Below are positions 44,478-54,435 of a stretch of 64,000 nucleotides of DNA, one piece after another. The notes under the pieces are model-generated. The model was not told the DNA's origin, made no database searches, and was given only the letters and a program-made list of their open reading frames with translations. The stretch covers positions 1 through 64,000 of the forward strand of contig PKUV01000131.1 in NCBI GenBank assembly GCA_003131315.1, in the 5' to 3' direction. The stretch is from Acidobacteriaceae bacterium (GTDB taxonomy: Bacteria > Acidobacteriota > Terriglobia > Terriglobales > Acidobacteriaceae). The position numbers and the translations under genes were made by a program. Each line of letters opens with the position of its first letter. Position 1 is the stretch's first letter.

Positions 44478-45917
44478 ATGTCGATGGAGAAAACGAGGCG
44501 AGAGTTTTTGAGGTCCTCGGCTGTGGGATTGGCAGCTACCGCGACGGCGCGGGCGTTGCCCGGGTTCGGCATAGACACCACCGGGCAAGGGGGAGAGATC
44601 GCCGCTTGGATTACGAGCGAGAAAAATCGCTTTGCCCGCATGAGTGGGCTTCGGTGGCGGACCGCGGCAGCCAAGCCTTCCGAGCAAACGATTGTTCTCA
44701 ACCCAGAGAAGGAGTACCAGACGATTCTTGGTTTCGGCGCGGCATTTACGGACGCCGCCTGCTACACGTTCAACCAGCTATCGCCGTCCGCACGCGAGCG
44801 GTTGTTTCATGAGTTGTTTCATCCCGCGGAGATGGGGCTCAACGTTTGCCGCACCTGCATTGGATCGAGCGACTACTCGACCAAGGTGTACAGCTATGAC
44901 GAAGGAGAAGCCGATCCGGAATTAAAGCGCTTTTCGATTGCGCAAGACCGCCAGTACATTTTGCCGATCTTGCGCGAGGCTCGAAAGGCGAATCCGGAGA
45001 TTTTTCTTTTTTCGTCACCGTGGAGTCCGCCGGGCTGGATGAAGGCCGGAGGCTCGATGCTGGGCGGTTCGATGCGACGCCGTTACATGCCGGCCTACGC
45101 ACATTACTTCCTGAAGTTTCTTCAGGCCTATGCTGAGGTGGGAGTTCCGATTCAGGCCGTCACGCCACAAAACGAAGTGGACACGGACCAGGACGCGCGG
45201 ATGCCGGCATGCATTTGGCCGCAAGAGTACGAAATTGAGTTCGTCCGCAAACACCTGGGGCCTTTGCTCGAAAAGCAGGGCCTCTCGACGAAGATATGGA
45301 TTCTCGATCACAACTACAACTTGTGGGGCCGCGCGGTTGCGGAACTCGATGACCCCGGCTTGCGGAAGTACTGCAATGCGATCGCCTGGCACGGTTACGT
45401 CGGAACTCCGGAGATGATGACCAGGGCGCATGAGGCTCATCCCGAGGCGGAGATGTATTGGACCGAAGGAGGGCCGGACTACAGGAGCCCTGACTATCTG
45501 ACGGACTGGGCAAAGTGGGGACAGACTTTCACCGCGGCTCTGCGCAACTGGTGCGGGTCGCTTACCGGCTGGAATCTGGCGCTGGACGAGCTCGGCCGGC
45601 CGAACATTGGGCCGTTCTCTTGTGGAGGCCTGGTGACCATCCATTCCCAGACCGGAGAAATCACTCGGAGCGGACAATATTGGGGTTTCGCGCATTTTTC
45701 ACGGGCCATTCGCCGGGGCGCGCGCCGCTTCGATTCCGAGAGCACGCTGGCGGGGATCAGCCACGCGGCCTTTGCAAATCCGGATGGAACGCGGGTGCTG
45801 GTGGTGACCAACGCCGGACCCGCCCAGACGGCAACGGTGCAAATGGGAGCGATGAAGGCGGACATTGCTCTGGACAAGGATTCCGTGACCACATGGGTGT
45901 GGTCGAAAGAAGTGTGA
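44478..45917 (+). CDS. GH30 glycosidase with Tat-like signal (first copy)
   Basis: 479 residues from the ATG at 44478 (MSMEKTRREFL), supported by CAGGAG seven bases before it. A Tat-like signal (TRREFLRSSAVGLAATA) precedes a GH30 barrel: YQTILGFGAAFTDAACY, WSPPGWMK, acid/base Glu233 (TPQNEVD) and nucleophile Glu330 (MYWTEGGPDY), with a side beta domain. GH30 subfamilies of this kind cleave beta-1,6-glucan or glucosylceramide. The paralogous gene follows 14 bases later. Confidence 0.92.
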   Translation: MSMEKTRREFLRSSAVGLAATATARALPGFGIDTTGQGGEIAAWITSEKNRFARMSGLRWRTAAAKPSEQTIVLNPEKEYQTILGFGAAFTDAACYTFNQLSPSARERLFHELFHPAEMGLNVCRTCIGSSDYSTKVYSYDEGEADPELKRFSIAQDRQYILPILREARKANPEIFLFSSPWSPPGWMKAGGSMLGGSMRRRYMPAYAHYFLKFLQAYAEVGVPIQAVTPQNEVDTDQDARMPACIWPQEYEIEFVRKHLGPLLEKQGLSTKIWILDHNYNLWGRAVAELDDPGLRKYCNAIAWHGYVGTPEMMTRAHEAHPEAEMYWTEGGPDYRSPDYLTDWAKWGQTFTAALRNWCGSLTGWNLALDELGRPNIGPFSCGGLVTIHSQTGEITRSGQYWGFAHFSRAIRRGARRFDSESTLAGISHAAFANPDGTRVLVVTNAGPAQTATVQMGAMKADIALDKDSVTTWVWSKEV

Positions 45918-45931
45918 GCTTAGTGAATTCC

Positions 45932-47398
45932 ATGTCAGGTGTTCAGTTCCCGCGCCGGGCCGTTGGGACGCCGTTGGTTTGCTTTCTGGTTCTCAGTCTT
46001 GCGGCCTGCGGCGGGGGCAACCAGCCGGCGCCTTTTACGCCGACGGGTCCGAATGCACAAGTTGTCGTGACCACGGGTGACCAGGCCATGCTGCTCCAGC
46101 CGGAAGCAACGGTTTCGTTCGGGACGGGCGGGAGCCAGAGCTCGCCGGTCATCACGGTGAATGAGGCCACGCGGTACCAGCCGATGGATGGTTTCGGCGC
46201 CTCGCTAACCGATTCCTCTGCCTGGGTCATCTGGAACGATCTGGATTTCTCGCAGCGAGCCGCGCTGATGCAGCAACTGTTCAGCCCGACGGCGGGGATC
46301 GGCCTGAGTTTCCTTCGCCAACCGATGGGGGCCACCGATTTCGCGGTGAATGGCAATTACAGTTATGACAATGTTCCGGCCGGGCAAACCGACCCGCAAC
46401 TCGTCCTCTTCTCTATTGCGCATGACACGCCTTACATCATTCCCTTGCTGCAGCAAGCGCTCGCGATCAACCCCGCAGCTAAAGTGGTGGCGCTCCCGTG
46501 GAGTCCGCCGGCATGGATGAAGACCAGCGGCACGATGAATGGCGGGGACATGAACACGGTTTACTTTCCCAGCCTGGCACAGTATTTCGTCCTCTATCTG
46601 CAGGCGTACCAGCAGGCGGGAATTCCGATTTATGCCATCTCGGTGCAGAACGAACCGCTGAATTCGACCAGCTCTTACCCGAGCGGGTACCTGGCTGCCA
46701 GCGACGAATCCAATTTCATCGCCGACTATCTTGGGCCAGCGCTGAACAATGCCGGGCTGGGCACGGTGAAGATTCTCGCCTATGAGCATAACTGGGACAA
46801 CACCGATTATCCGGAATCCGTTCTCGCCAGTTCTGCTTCTCCCTATGTAGCGGGCAGCTCCTTTCACTGTTACAACGGCGATGTGAGCGCGCAATCGACG
46901 GTGAAAACCGCCTATCCCGGCAAAGATATCTGGTTCACGGAATGTAGCGGGGCGGTGGGGTCGAACTTTGCCGGCGATCTGGTGTGGAATTCAGAAAACC
47001 TGCTGATTGGTGCGCCCCGCAACTGGGCGCGCAGCGTTTCGCTGTGGAATCTCGCCCTCGATCAGAACTCCGGACCGACAAATGGCGGCTGCTCGAGTTG
47101 CCGAGGGGTGGTGACCATTGACACCCGCACGTCTCCGGCGACCGTCACCTACAACGTTGAATATTACGTGCTCGGACATTTGGCTAAGTTTGTAGTTCCG
47201 GGGGCCCACCGCATCGATTCCAACACGTTCAACGCAGGCGGGATCGAGGATGTCGCTTTTCAGAATCCCGATGGCTCGGTCGTCCTGTTCGCGCTGAACT
47301 CGGGGAGCACGCCAGGGACCTTCTCCGTGAGTTGGAAGGGGACATACTTCAATTACACTCTGCTTTCCCAATCGGTAGTGACGTTTGAATGGAAATAA
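45932..47398 (+). CDS. GH30 glycosidase, lipoprotein (second copy)
   Basis: 488 residues from the ATG at 45932; GTG at 45923 is a possible start. A lipoprotein signal (GTPLVCFLVLSLAACGGG) anchors it. The GH30 barrel is complete: MDGFGASLTDSSAW, LPWSPPAWMK, acid/base Glu241 (SVQNEPLN) and nucleophile Glu337 (WFTECSG). It is clearly related to the preceding gene but diverged, so the pair may act at different sites (Tat-exported versus lipid-anchored) or on different linkages. The region between them carries no promoter-like sequence, which implies one transcript. Confidence 0.92.
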   Translation: MSGVQFPRRAVGTPLVCFLVLSLAACGGGNQPAPFTPTGPNAQVVVTTGDQAMLLQPEATVSFGTGGSQSSPVITVNEATRYQPMDGFGASLTDSSAWVIWNDLDFSQRAALMQQLFSPTAGIGLSFLRQPMGATDFAVNGNYSYDNVPAGQTDPQLVLFSIAHDTPYIIPLLQQALAINPAAKVVALPWSPPAWMKTSGTMNGGDMNTVYFPSLAQYFVLYLQAYQQAGIPIYAISVQNEPLNSTSSYPSGYLAASDESNFIADYLGPALNNAGLGTVKILAYEHNWDNTDYPESVLASSASPYVAGSSFHCYNGDVSAQSTVKTAYPGKDIWFTECSGAVGSNFAGDLVWNSENLLIGAPRNWARSVSLWNLALDQNSGPTNGGCSSCRGVVTIDTRTSPATVTYNVEYYVLGHLAKFVVPGAHRIDSNTFNAGGIEDVAFQNPDGSVVLFALNSGSTPGTFSVSWKGTYFNYTLLSQSVVTFEWK

Positions 47399-47507
47399 AC
47401 ACGAATCTCGTATCGAGGACTTCCAGATCGCCGGAATCTGGACTCGGCGATCGGTGAATTACACTGGATGGCTTCCTTCTGGAAGCCCTTGCACTCTTTT
47501 GAAAACC

Positions 47508-49553
47508 ATGCGAATTCTGCTGATCGCCAGTGCGGCTCTTCTACTTGCATCCCTTGCTGTGGCGCAACCCCAGCACGGGCTCAACCTCATGCCCATGCCG
47601 TCCTCTGTTCAACCTGGAGTTGGGCAGCTGCCGGTTGATCGATCTTTCTCCGTTGCGATCACGGGTTTTAGGGATGCAACGCTGGAGCGCGGAGTACACA
47701 GGTTTGTTGCCGAGCTTTCCCGCCAAACGGGAATGTTCCTCAAGCAGAAACCTGCCGACTCGGCCCATCCGGCTCTGCTGATCCACACCGTTCACGGCAG
47801 TGAGAGAGTGCAAAGACTCGGTGAGGATGAATCTTACGAGCTGGTAATCAACGAGTCAGGCGCGAAGCTCACAGCACCCAGTCCTCTGGGCATTCTGCAT
47901 GGCCTTCAGACGTTCCTTCAACTGGTGGGAACCACCGCAAACGGATTCGCCGTGCCGGTGGTGACGATTAAGGATCAGCCCCGGTTCGCCTGGCGCGGAC
48001 TGCTCATTGACGTTGGCCGCCACTTCATCCCGCTGGACGTGCTCAAGCGCAACCTCGATGGAATGGCAGCGGTGAAGATGAATGTCCTGCACTGGCACCT
48101 GTATGACAACGAAGGTTTCCGCGTCGAGAGCAAGCGCTTCCCCAAGCTGCAGGAAGCAGGGTCCGACGGGCTGTATTACACGCAAGACGAGATTCGCGAC
48201 TTCGTGGCCTACGCCCATGATCGCGGCATCCGCGTGGTCCCTGAGTTCGAGATGCCGGGCCACAGCCGTTCATTGTTTGCCGGATATCCGGAACTAGCGA
48301 GCGGGCCGGGGCCTTATACGGTCGAGCCCGGCGGCGCCGATGCTGTCATGGATCCAACGCGGGGAAAAACGTACAAGTTCATCGACAAGTTCATCGAGGA
48401 GATGGCCAAGCTTTTCCCGGACGACTATTTTCATATTGGCGGAGACGAGGTCAACGGCCATCAGTGGGACGCCAATCCGAAAATCCAGGCCTTCATCCAC
48501 GCTCATGGGATGAAAAACAACCAGGATCTGCAAGCCTACTTCAATCAACGTCTGCAGAAGATCTTGAGCAAGCATCACAAAATCATGATGGGATGGGATG
48601 AGGTGCTGCATCCTGATTTGCCCAAAACCGTCGTCGTGCAGTCCTGGCGCGGGCAACAGTCGTTGGCAACCGCGGCCCAGCAAGGCTACAGCAGCCTGCT
48701 CTCCTTCGGTTATTACCTCGACCTGATGTGGCCGGCCTCGCGGCACTATGCCGTGGACCCGATCAGCGGCGCGGCTGCTTCGCTGAATCCAGAGGAGAAG
48801 AGTCGCATCATTGGCGGCGAGGCTTGCATGTGGTCGGAGTGGATTACTCCCGAGAACATCGATTCTAGAATCTGGCCGCGTAATGCTGCGATTGCAGAAC
48901 GCCTGTGGTCTCCGCCCGAGGTGCAAGATCCGGGCTCGATGTACACCAGACTTGGTGAGTTAAGTTGGCGTCTCGAATGGCTTGGCCTGACGCACAGATC
49001 CTCCATGATTTCCGCGTTGCACCGCCTGGCGGGAACCGACGATATCATTGCGCTGCGCACTCTTGCGGAAGTTGTCGAGCCGGTAAAGGACTACGCACGC
49101 ATGAATAGTTTGAAAACTGCCTGGGACTTCCGAGGTCCTCTGAACCGACTGGTGGATACAGTTCGTCCGGAGAGCGATCAGGCGCGGCATTTTCGGGATT
49201 CCCTGCAGGCGTATATCGGAAGCGGCTATACAGACCGGGCCGCTGAAGGGGAGATTCGGACACTTCTCGCCGCTTGGCGCGACAACGATGCGAGACTACA
49301 TCCTCTTCTGGAGCAATCTTTTCTGCTGCATGAACTCGCGCCCCTTTCCGAAGACCTTTCCACCCTCGGAGTGGCCGGCTTACTTGCGCTCGACTATCTC
49401 GACAAATCCGCACCGTCCCCGGAGTCGTGGAGGGCGCAACAACTCGCATTACTCGAGCGAGCAAAAACTCCCAAAGCCGACCTACTGCTCATGGTGGTTG
49501 CACCGCTGCAGCAGTTGATTGAAGCCAGCGCAGGACAGAAACAAAAGCCGTGA
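47508..49553 (+). CDS. GH20 beta-N-acetylhexosaminidase
   Basis: 681 residues from the ATG at 47508; upstream in-frame codons lack a signal. Signal peptide MRILLIASAALLLASLAVAQ. A GH20b N-domain (LNLMPMPSSVQPG) precedes the barrel: FAWRGLLIDVGRHFIP, LHWHLYDNEGFRVES and the catalytic Asp313-Glu314 pair in HIGGDEVNGHQW. Substrate-assisted hydrolysis releases GlcNAc or GalNAc from chitin-type or glycoprotein glycans. It closes the GH30-GH30-GH20 series. Confidence 0.93.
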   Translation: MRILLIASAALLLASLAVAQPQHGLNLMPMPSSVQPGVGQLPVDRSFSVAITGFRDATLERGVHRFVAELSRQTGMFLKQKPADSAHPALLIHTVHGSERVQRLGEDESYELVINESGAKLTAPSPLGILHGLQTFLQLVGTTANGFAVPVVTIKDQPRFAWRGLLIDVGRHFIPLDVLKRNLDGMAAVKMNVLHWHLYDNEGFRVESKRFPKLQEAGSDGLYYTQDEIRDFVAYAHDRGIRVVPEFEMPGHSRSLFAGYPELASGPGPYTVEPGGADAVMDPTRGKTYKFIDKFIEEMAKLFPDDYFHIGGDEVNGHQWDANPKIQAFIHAHGMKNNQDLQAYFNQRLQKILSKHHKIMMGWDEVLHPDLPKTVVVQSWRGQQSLATAAQQGYSSLLSFGYYLDLMWPASRHYAVDPISGAAASLNPEEKSRIIGGEACMWSEWITPENIDSRIWPRNAAIAERLWSPPEVQDPGSMYTRLGELSWRLEWLGLTHRSSMISALHRLAGTDDIIALRTLAEVVEPVKDYARMNSLKTAWDFRGPLNRLVDTVRPESDQARHFRDSLQAYIGSGYTDRAAEGEIRTLLAAWRDNDARLHPLLEQSFLLHELAPLSEDLSTLGVAGLLALDYLDKSAPSPESWRAQQLALLERAKTPKADLLLMVVAPLQQLIEASAGQKQKP

Positions 49554-49765
49554 ATCTGCACCCTACTGCCTTTCAACGGTGTTCTTCGCCATAATTCTGG
49601 ACGGCTCTGAAATCAGGTTGCAAATATTCCTCAACCCGGGCTCTGGTAACTTTAAGGTCGCTTGTCACGTAGATACTTGGGTGCGGTGTTGTACTCCCAC
49701 CATGTTTGCATTGTTCCCAGTTGGGCAAATTGTGGCCTGGGCAACCCGAGGATCGAGGTCTTTTG

Positions 49766-49771
49766 TATAAT
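49766..49771 (+). promoter_or_regulatory. -10 box of the SDR gene; transcript probably leaderless
   Basis: TATAAT begins 15 bases before the ATG at 49781. A start site about seven bases downstream leaves almost no 5' leader and no ribosome site is present. No good -35 hexamer is seen. Confidence 0.5.
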
Positions 49772-49780
49772 TCCCGCTCT

Positions 49781-50569
49781 ATGGAAACCGGTCTTAGGAA
49801 TCGCGTTGCCATCGTTGCCGCCTCCAGCCAGGGAATTGGACGGGCGGCGGCGCAGGCGTTTGCCGCTGAGGGCTGCCAGGTCGCGATGTGCGCGCGCAAC
49901 AAGCCACCGCTCCAGCAGGCGGCGGAGACGATTAAGCAGCAGTACAACGTCCCGGTGCTAGCGGAAGCTTTCGACGTGACCGATGCGGGAGCGGTATGCG
50001 ATTTCGTGAAATCCGTCGTGGCCCGCTTCGGCTCGGTAGACATTTGTGTCACGAACGCCGGGGGACCTCCCGCAAAGGGATTTCTTGCCACGAATCATGA
50101 CGATTGGCGTAAAGCACTGGACCAAAACTTTCTCAGCACCGTCTATTTCGCTCACGAAGTGATTCCGCACATGCAGGCCAAACGCTGGGGGAGAATCATC
50201 ACCATCACATCCATAACCACCAAGCAACCAGTGCCGGACCTGGTCTTGTCGAATGCGGTGCGGGCCGCGGTGGTTGGCTTGGTCAAAAGTTTAGCCAACG
50301 AGTTCGGCAAGGACGGCATTCTGGTGAATAATGTGGCCCCTGGTTACACTGCGACCGATCGTTTGAAAGAGTTGGCGAAAAGCCGTTCCGCCGCCACACA
50401 CAAGAGTGAAAAGGATATCTACGACGCTTGGGCGATGGATTCCGCCCTAAAGCGCGTCGGCCAGCCTGAGGAAGTTGCCGATACTATCGTGTGGCTAGCG
50501 TCCGAAAGAGCTTCGTTCATCACCGGACAGACAATCCTGGTTGACGGCGGCGCGTACAAAGGTCTTTAA
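49781..50569 (+). CDS. SDR-fold oxidoreductase without the catalytic Tyr
   Basis: 262 residues from the ATG at 49781; an upstream in-frame start has no support. The Rossmann motif AASSQGIGRAAAQAFA, NAGG and DGGAYKG are typical SDR. The active-site region reads ITITSITTKQPVPDLVLSNA, then VRAAV: where classical SDRs have YxxxK there is S-N-A-V-R. Thus Tyr and Lys are replaced. A separate SDR group with this 'LSNxxRAxV' pattern exists (from memory), so it may be active by another route. It starts the cluster with the TonB receptor. Confidence 0.88.
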   Translation: METGLRNRVAIVAASSQGIGRAAAQAFAAEGCQVAMCARNKPPLQQAAETIKQQYNVPVLAEAFDVTDAGAVCDFVKSVVARFGSVDICVTNAGGPPAKGFLATNHDDWRKALDQNFLSTVYFAHEVIPHMQAKRWGRIITITSITTKQPVPDLVLSNAVRAAVVGLVKSLANEFGKDGILVNNVAPGYTATDRLKELAKSRSAATHKSEKDIYDAWAMDSALKRVGQPEEVADTIVWLASERASFITGQTILVDGGAYKGL

Positions 50570-50831
50570 GAAATGTTTCCCGCGAAGCCATAAACCCCAT
50601 TGCCAAAGTCGGGTTGGCTTTAGTACTCTTGGCGAACCCAATCTCATACGCGGGAGTCGTGTACCCAAAATGTAAAACGCTGCGAGTGGGCGCCCTCACA
50701 TCTGCACAGGCACGAACGGGCTATTTGGCCGTCGCAGCCCGATGATGGACGATCTTTTTTCATCCGCAGTTCGCTGTTAAGTCACGTCGGCAGTTATGAA
50801 GCAATTCAGGTTCACAAAACGGGAGAAGTGT
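50570..50831. other. Intergenic, promoter region of the receptor gene
   Basis: About 260 bases without a gene. GGGAGAAG seven bases before the receptor start is its ribosome site. Confidence 0.4.
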
Positions 50832-53800
50832 ATGCGGAAATTGGTAGCGAGTCTGGTTTTCTTCGGTGTTCTGCTGGGAGTATCGGTTATTCAAGTTCTC
50901 GCTCAAGGCGGCGCAACGGGCGCCATCTCTGGCATCGTGCAGGACGTCACAGGCGCCGTCGTCGCGGGCGCTCAGGTCCAGATCATCAACCAGGGCACCG
51001 GTGCCGCTGTCCGCACGGTGAAGACCGATGGGAACGGTGGCTTCAGTGCTCAACTCCTGCCCGTGGGCGTTTACACCATTAGCGTGAAAAGCAGCGGGTT
51101 TGCCGAAGAAACTTTTTCGGGCGTCGATGTCCGCATCACGGAAACTACCCGCGTCACAGCGAAGCTGCGTCCGCAGACTCAGCAACAAAAGATAGAAGTC
51201 CAGGCGGAAGTGCAGCAGGTGGAAACCTCGACTGCTACTACGGGTCAGGTAATTGAACCCGAAACGATTCGCAGCCTTCCCCTGGCAACGCAAAACTTCC
51301 AGCAACTGTTGACGCTCTCCGCCGGCGCGCAGGGCGAATTGAACTCGTCTACGCAGTTGGGCCGCGGGAACGTTCGAATCTTTGTGAACGGGCAGCGCGA
51401 AGACAACAATAACTACCTGATTGAAGGCATTAGCGCCACCGACTACAACGTCGCCGAGTTGACCACCACACCGCTTCCCAATCCTGACGTGATCGAGGAG
51501 TTCAAGGTCCAGACGTCTCTTTACGATGCCACACAAGGACGCAATGGCGGCGGCAACATCAACGCCATTCTCAAGTCGGGAACGAAAACCTTCCACGGCG
51601 ATGTGTACGAGTTTTTCCGCAACACCTCTCTGGATGCGAATGAATACTTCTTGAAACAGAATCAGCTTAGCAACGGACAGGCGAACCAACGTCCGGTCAT
51701 TCAACAGAACATCTTCGGCGGAAGCCTGGGAGGGCCGATCGGTCGCGATGCCAAGCTCGGATTCTTCTTTGCGAATTATCAGGGAACCAGGCAGCGTAGC
51801 GGCGATTCACCCGGAACCTTCATCAGCACGTCGATTCCAATTGTCCCAGCCAGTCTGCGTAGTCTGTCTGCAACGCAACTGGCAACAGCTCTCGGGGTTC
51901 CGAGCATCGATCCAGTCGCCTATGCTTTGCTCCAAGTAAAGAGCAACCAGTTTGGGGCTCCCGCCAATGGATACCTTTATCCCGCTTTGTCCGGAAATCC
52001 CCTGACCGCAAATGGACAGACCAATTTTGGATCGTTCGCCGTCAGCGAGCCCGGCAAATTCACCGACAACCAGTTCACCGCGAGTTGGGACCGCGAGTTC
52101 CGGAACGCCAACGACAAGATTTCGGCGCGTTTTTTCTACACAAATTTTGAGTCGGACCTGCCGTTCGGCGCCGGAGGTCTGCAGGCTTCACTCGGGGCCG
52201 CGGCGAGTTCCACGGATCTCAATTTTCCGTACCAACTTCCCGTGCATGACCGCGTCTTCACCGTTTCTGAGACGCACTTGTTTTCTCCGACGCTGGTGAA
52301 CGATTTCCGCTTCGGTTATGTGCATATCAACAACAGTGCCATCAACGTGGACCCGGTAACCGCGACCGATGTCGGCATTAACCGCCCGACAAATAATCTG
52401 ACCGGTAGCATCTACAAGTTCACTTTCGCGACTTCCGGGTTCCAGTTTGGCCCCACACCGCCGGCTAACCAGTACCAGGCACAGAACAACTTCGATTTTG
52501 TGGAAACCTTGAGCTGGGTTCACGGCAACCAGACCTGGCGTTTCGGGGGCGAGTTCACTCCGATCAATCTGAACAAGAAATTCCCACAAGTGTTCAACGG
52601 GCAGCTTTTCTTTACCAACACCAATCCCACCCCCACCACCACGCTGTCCGATTTTCAGAATTTTCTGCAGGGGGCCCCGGAATTCAGCTTTGGCGGAGGC
52701 GGGGTTTACAATCACGAATACCGGCAGAAGGACTACGCAGTTTTTGCGCAGGACGACTGGAGGTTATTCCCCAATTTGACCGTGAATCTTGGCTTGCGCG
52801 CGGAATTCCTGGGCGCATGGAAGGATAATGATTGCCATATCGGAAACATTGAATCAAGCCTGACCTTGTCCGGGGCCTTCCCGTTCGTTTACCCGAGCTG
52901 CGTAAATAAATTGGGTGTCGCGGGTCTCACAGGAAGCGCTGCCGGTTCGACTTTCGGCAATAGTGTGGCCAGCGGACTCGGCCCCCGGATTGGGTTCGCC
53001 TGGGACGTGGGCGGAAAACACAACACTACGCTGCGTGCCGGCTATGGAATCTACTACGTACGGGAAGATGTTGGTGCGGTGGATCAGTTGAGCTTCCAGG
53101 CCCCGTTCCTTCCGATTGCGTTTGCGGGAGGCGCTCCGGGGAGTCTCGCCAACTTCTTCTCCGGCACCCCTGCGACCAATCCCAATGCGTTGCCCCCTGC
53201 CGGTGTGCTGTCGGCGACCTACCTGCCATGCTTGGCGCAGCTTACCAGTTTCCCTGACACCAATGGCGCGGCCCAATATAACGGCTGCACCGGACCGGGC
53301 ACCGACTCCACACAAAATCTGTTCGTCCTCGAGGTTCCTCATCATTTTCAGGTTCCCAGCACGCAGCAATGGAATTTGACGCTGCAGCGGGAACTCCCAA
53401 GACAATGGATCGTTGAAATTGGGTACGTGGGAACGAAGGGCACTCATTTGCGCAACACCCGCGACGCGATTCAGTCGCTGAATGCCTCGCCCTCAAATCC
53501 GGTGGTCGTGAAAGACGTCAATGGCAACAGCTATTCCATCACGACGAACACCTTCGCCAACGCGATCGCCAGGACGCCCACTCCAGGATTGAACGGATAT
53601 TCCGGTTACCAAATATTCGCTAACGATGCGTACTCGACCTACCATTCCTTGCAGACTACCTTGTCACGCCGCTGGAGCCGCAATTACGTACAGGTTGCAT
53701 ACACTTTCTCCAAGAACATCGATGCGACTTCTTCGGGTAATACAGCTTTCAACACTGCTTACAACAGCGAAACCACAGTCGCTGCATCGCGGGGTCTCTC

Positions 53801-54434
53801 GGATTTCGACCGGCCGCATCGTCTAACTGCTACCTATGTTTACGATCTGCCGATCTTCACTCATAGCTCCGGCCTTCGCCGCGCAGCACTTGGAGGATGG
53901 AGTGTCAGCGGAGTGACCACACTTCAGTCCGGAATTCCATTCTCAATTATCGATTCGAGCGCGGGCACAGCTTTCCTGGGTGCGGGTAGCGCTCCGCTGG
54001 TCGGGGCCAGCCTGGCTCCGGGGTTCTCGATTTCGCAGGGGTACGCAACGGGCGACATCCACCAGCGAGTGAATGGCTATCTGAACCCGGCGGCCTTTAC
54101 TTCCGCGCCCCAGTTGTATCCGACTCAGTGTCAATCGGATTCAAATTTCTGCACCACGGGCTTCGGAAATCTTGGCCGGAACGTTTATCGCGGTCCTCAC
54201 CAGCAGAACTGGGACATTTCGTTCCTCAAGCACTTCAAGATCAACGAGCGCAATGATCTGCGGTTTACGGCTGACTTCTTCAACGCATGGAATCATACGA
54301 ACTTTGCCGGCCCGGCTGTGACCGATATCGAAACGTACATCGCAAACCCGACCAGCAGCAGCCCGTTTGGCAAGATCGAGGGTGCAGTCGGAAATCCGCG
54401 CCTAGTTCAATTCTCACTGCGGTGGGCGTTCTAA
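50832..54434 (+). CDS. TonB-dependent receptor, Oar-like (second)
   Basis: 1200 residues from the ATG at 50832 (GGGAGAAG upstream); an ATG at 50796 is less supported. Signal peptide MRKLVASLVFFGVLLGVSVI followed by LAQ, then a carboxypeptidase-regulatory-like domain (GATGAISGIVQDVTGAVVAG), a plug (RSLPLATQNFQQLLTLSAGA) and a barrel closing with RLVQFSLRWAF. It heads a tight set of catabolic genes, so it probably imports their substrate. It is not closely similar to the receptor at 38585-42163 beyond family features. Confidence 0.94.
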   Translation: MRKLVASLVFFGVLLGVSVIQVLAQGGATGAISGIVQDVTGAVVAGAQVQIINQGTGAAVRTVKTDGNGGFSAQLLPVGVYTISVKSSGFAEETFSGVDVRITETTRVTAKLRPQTQQQKIEVQAEVQQVETSTATTGQVIEPETIRSLPLATQNFQQLLTLSAGAQGELNSSTQLGRGNVRIFVNGQREDNNNYLIEGISATDYNVAELTTTPLPNPDVIEEFKVQTSLYDATQGRNGGGNINAILKSGTKTFHGDVYEFFRNTSLDANEYFLKQNQLSNGQANQRPVIQQNIFGGSLGGPIGRDAKLGFFFANYQGTRQRSGDSPGTFISTSIPIVPASLRSLSATQLATALGVPSIDPVAYALLQVKSNQFGAPANGYLYPALSGNPLTANGQTNFGSFAVSEPGKFTDNQFTASWDREFRNANDKISARFFYTNFESDLPFGAGGLQASLGAAASSTDLNFPYQLPVHDRVFTVSETHLFSPTLVNDFRFGYVHINNSAINVDPVTATDVGINRPTNNLTGSIYKFTFATSGFQFGPTPPANQYQAQNNFDFVETLSWVHGNQTWRFGGEFTPINLNKKFPQVFNGQLFFTNTNPTPTTTLSDFQNFLQGAPEFSFGGGGVYNHEYRQKDYAVFAQDDWRLFPNLTVNLGLRAEFLGAWKDNDCHIGNIESSLTLSGAFPFVYPSCVNKLGVAGLTGSAAGSTFGNSVASGLGPRIGFAWDVGGKHNTTLRAGYGIYYVREDVGAVDQLSFQAPFLPIAFAGGAPGSLANFFSGTPATNPNALPPAGVLSATYLPCLAQLTSFPDTNGAAQYNGCTGPGTDSTQNLFVLEVPHHFQVPSTQQWNLTLQRELPRQWIVEIGYVGTKGTHLRNTRDAIQSLNASPSNPVVVKDVNGNSYSITTNTFANAIARTPTPGLNGYSGYQIFANDAYSTYHSLQTTLSRRWSRNYVQVAYTFSKNIDATSSGNTAFNTAYNSETTVAASRGLSDFDRPHRLTATYVYDLPIFTHSSGLRRAALGGWSVSGVTTLQSGIPFSIIDSSAGTAFLGAGSAPLVGASLAPGFSISQGYATGDIHQRVNGYLNPAAFTSAPQLYPTQCQSDSNFCTTGFGNLGRNVYRGPHQQNWDISFLKHFKINERNDLRFTADFFNAWNHTNFAGPAVTDIETYIANPTSSSPFGKIEGAVGNPRLVQFSLRWAF

Positions 54435-54435
54435 A

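Noticed and set aside
45515-45931. Upstream extension of the second GH30 gene
   Set aside because: Overlaps the first GH30 gene in another frame; the lipoprotein signal shows that translation starts near 45932.
50760-51704. 314-residue frame opposite the second TonB receptor
   Set aside because: Shadow frame; the receptor signal peptide and plug lie on the plus strand.
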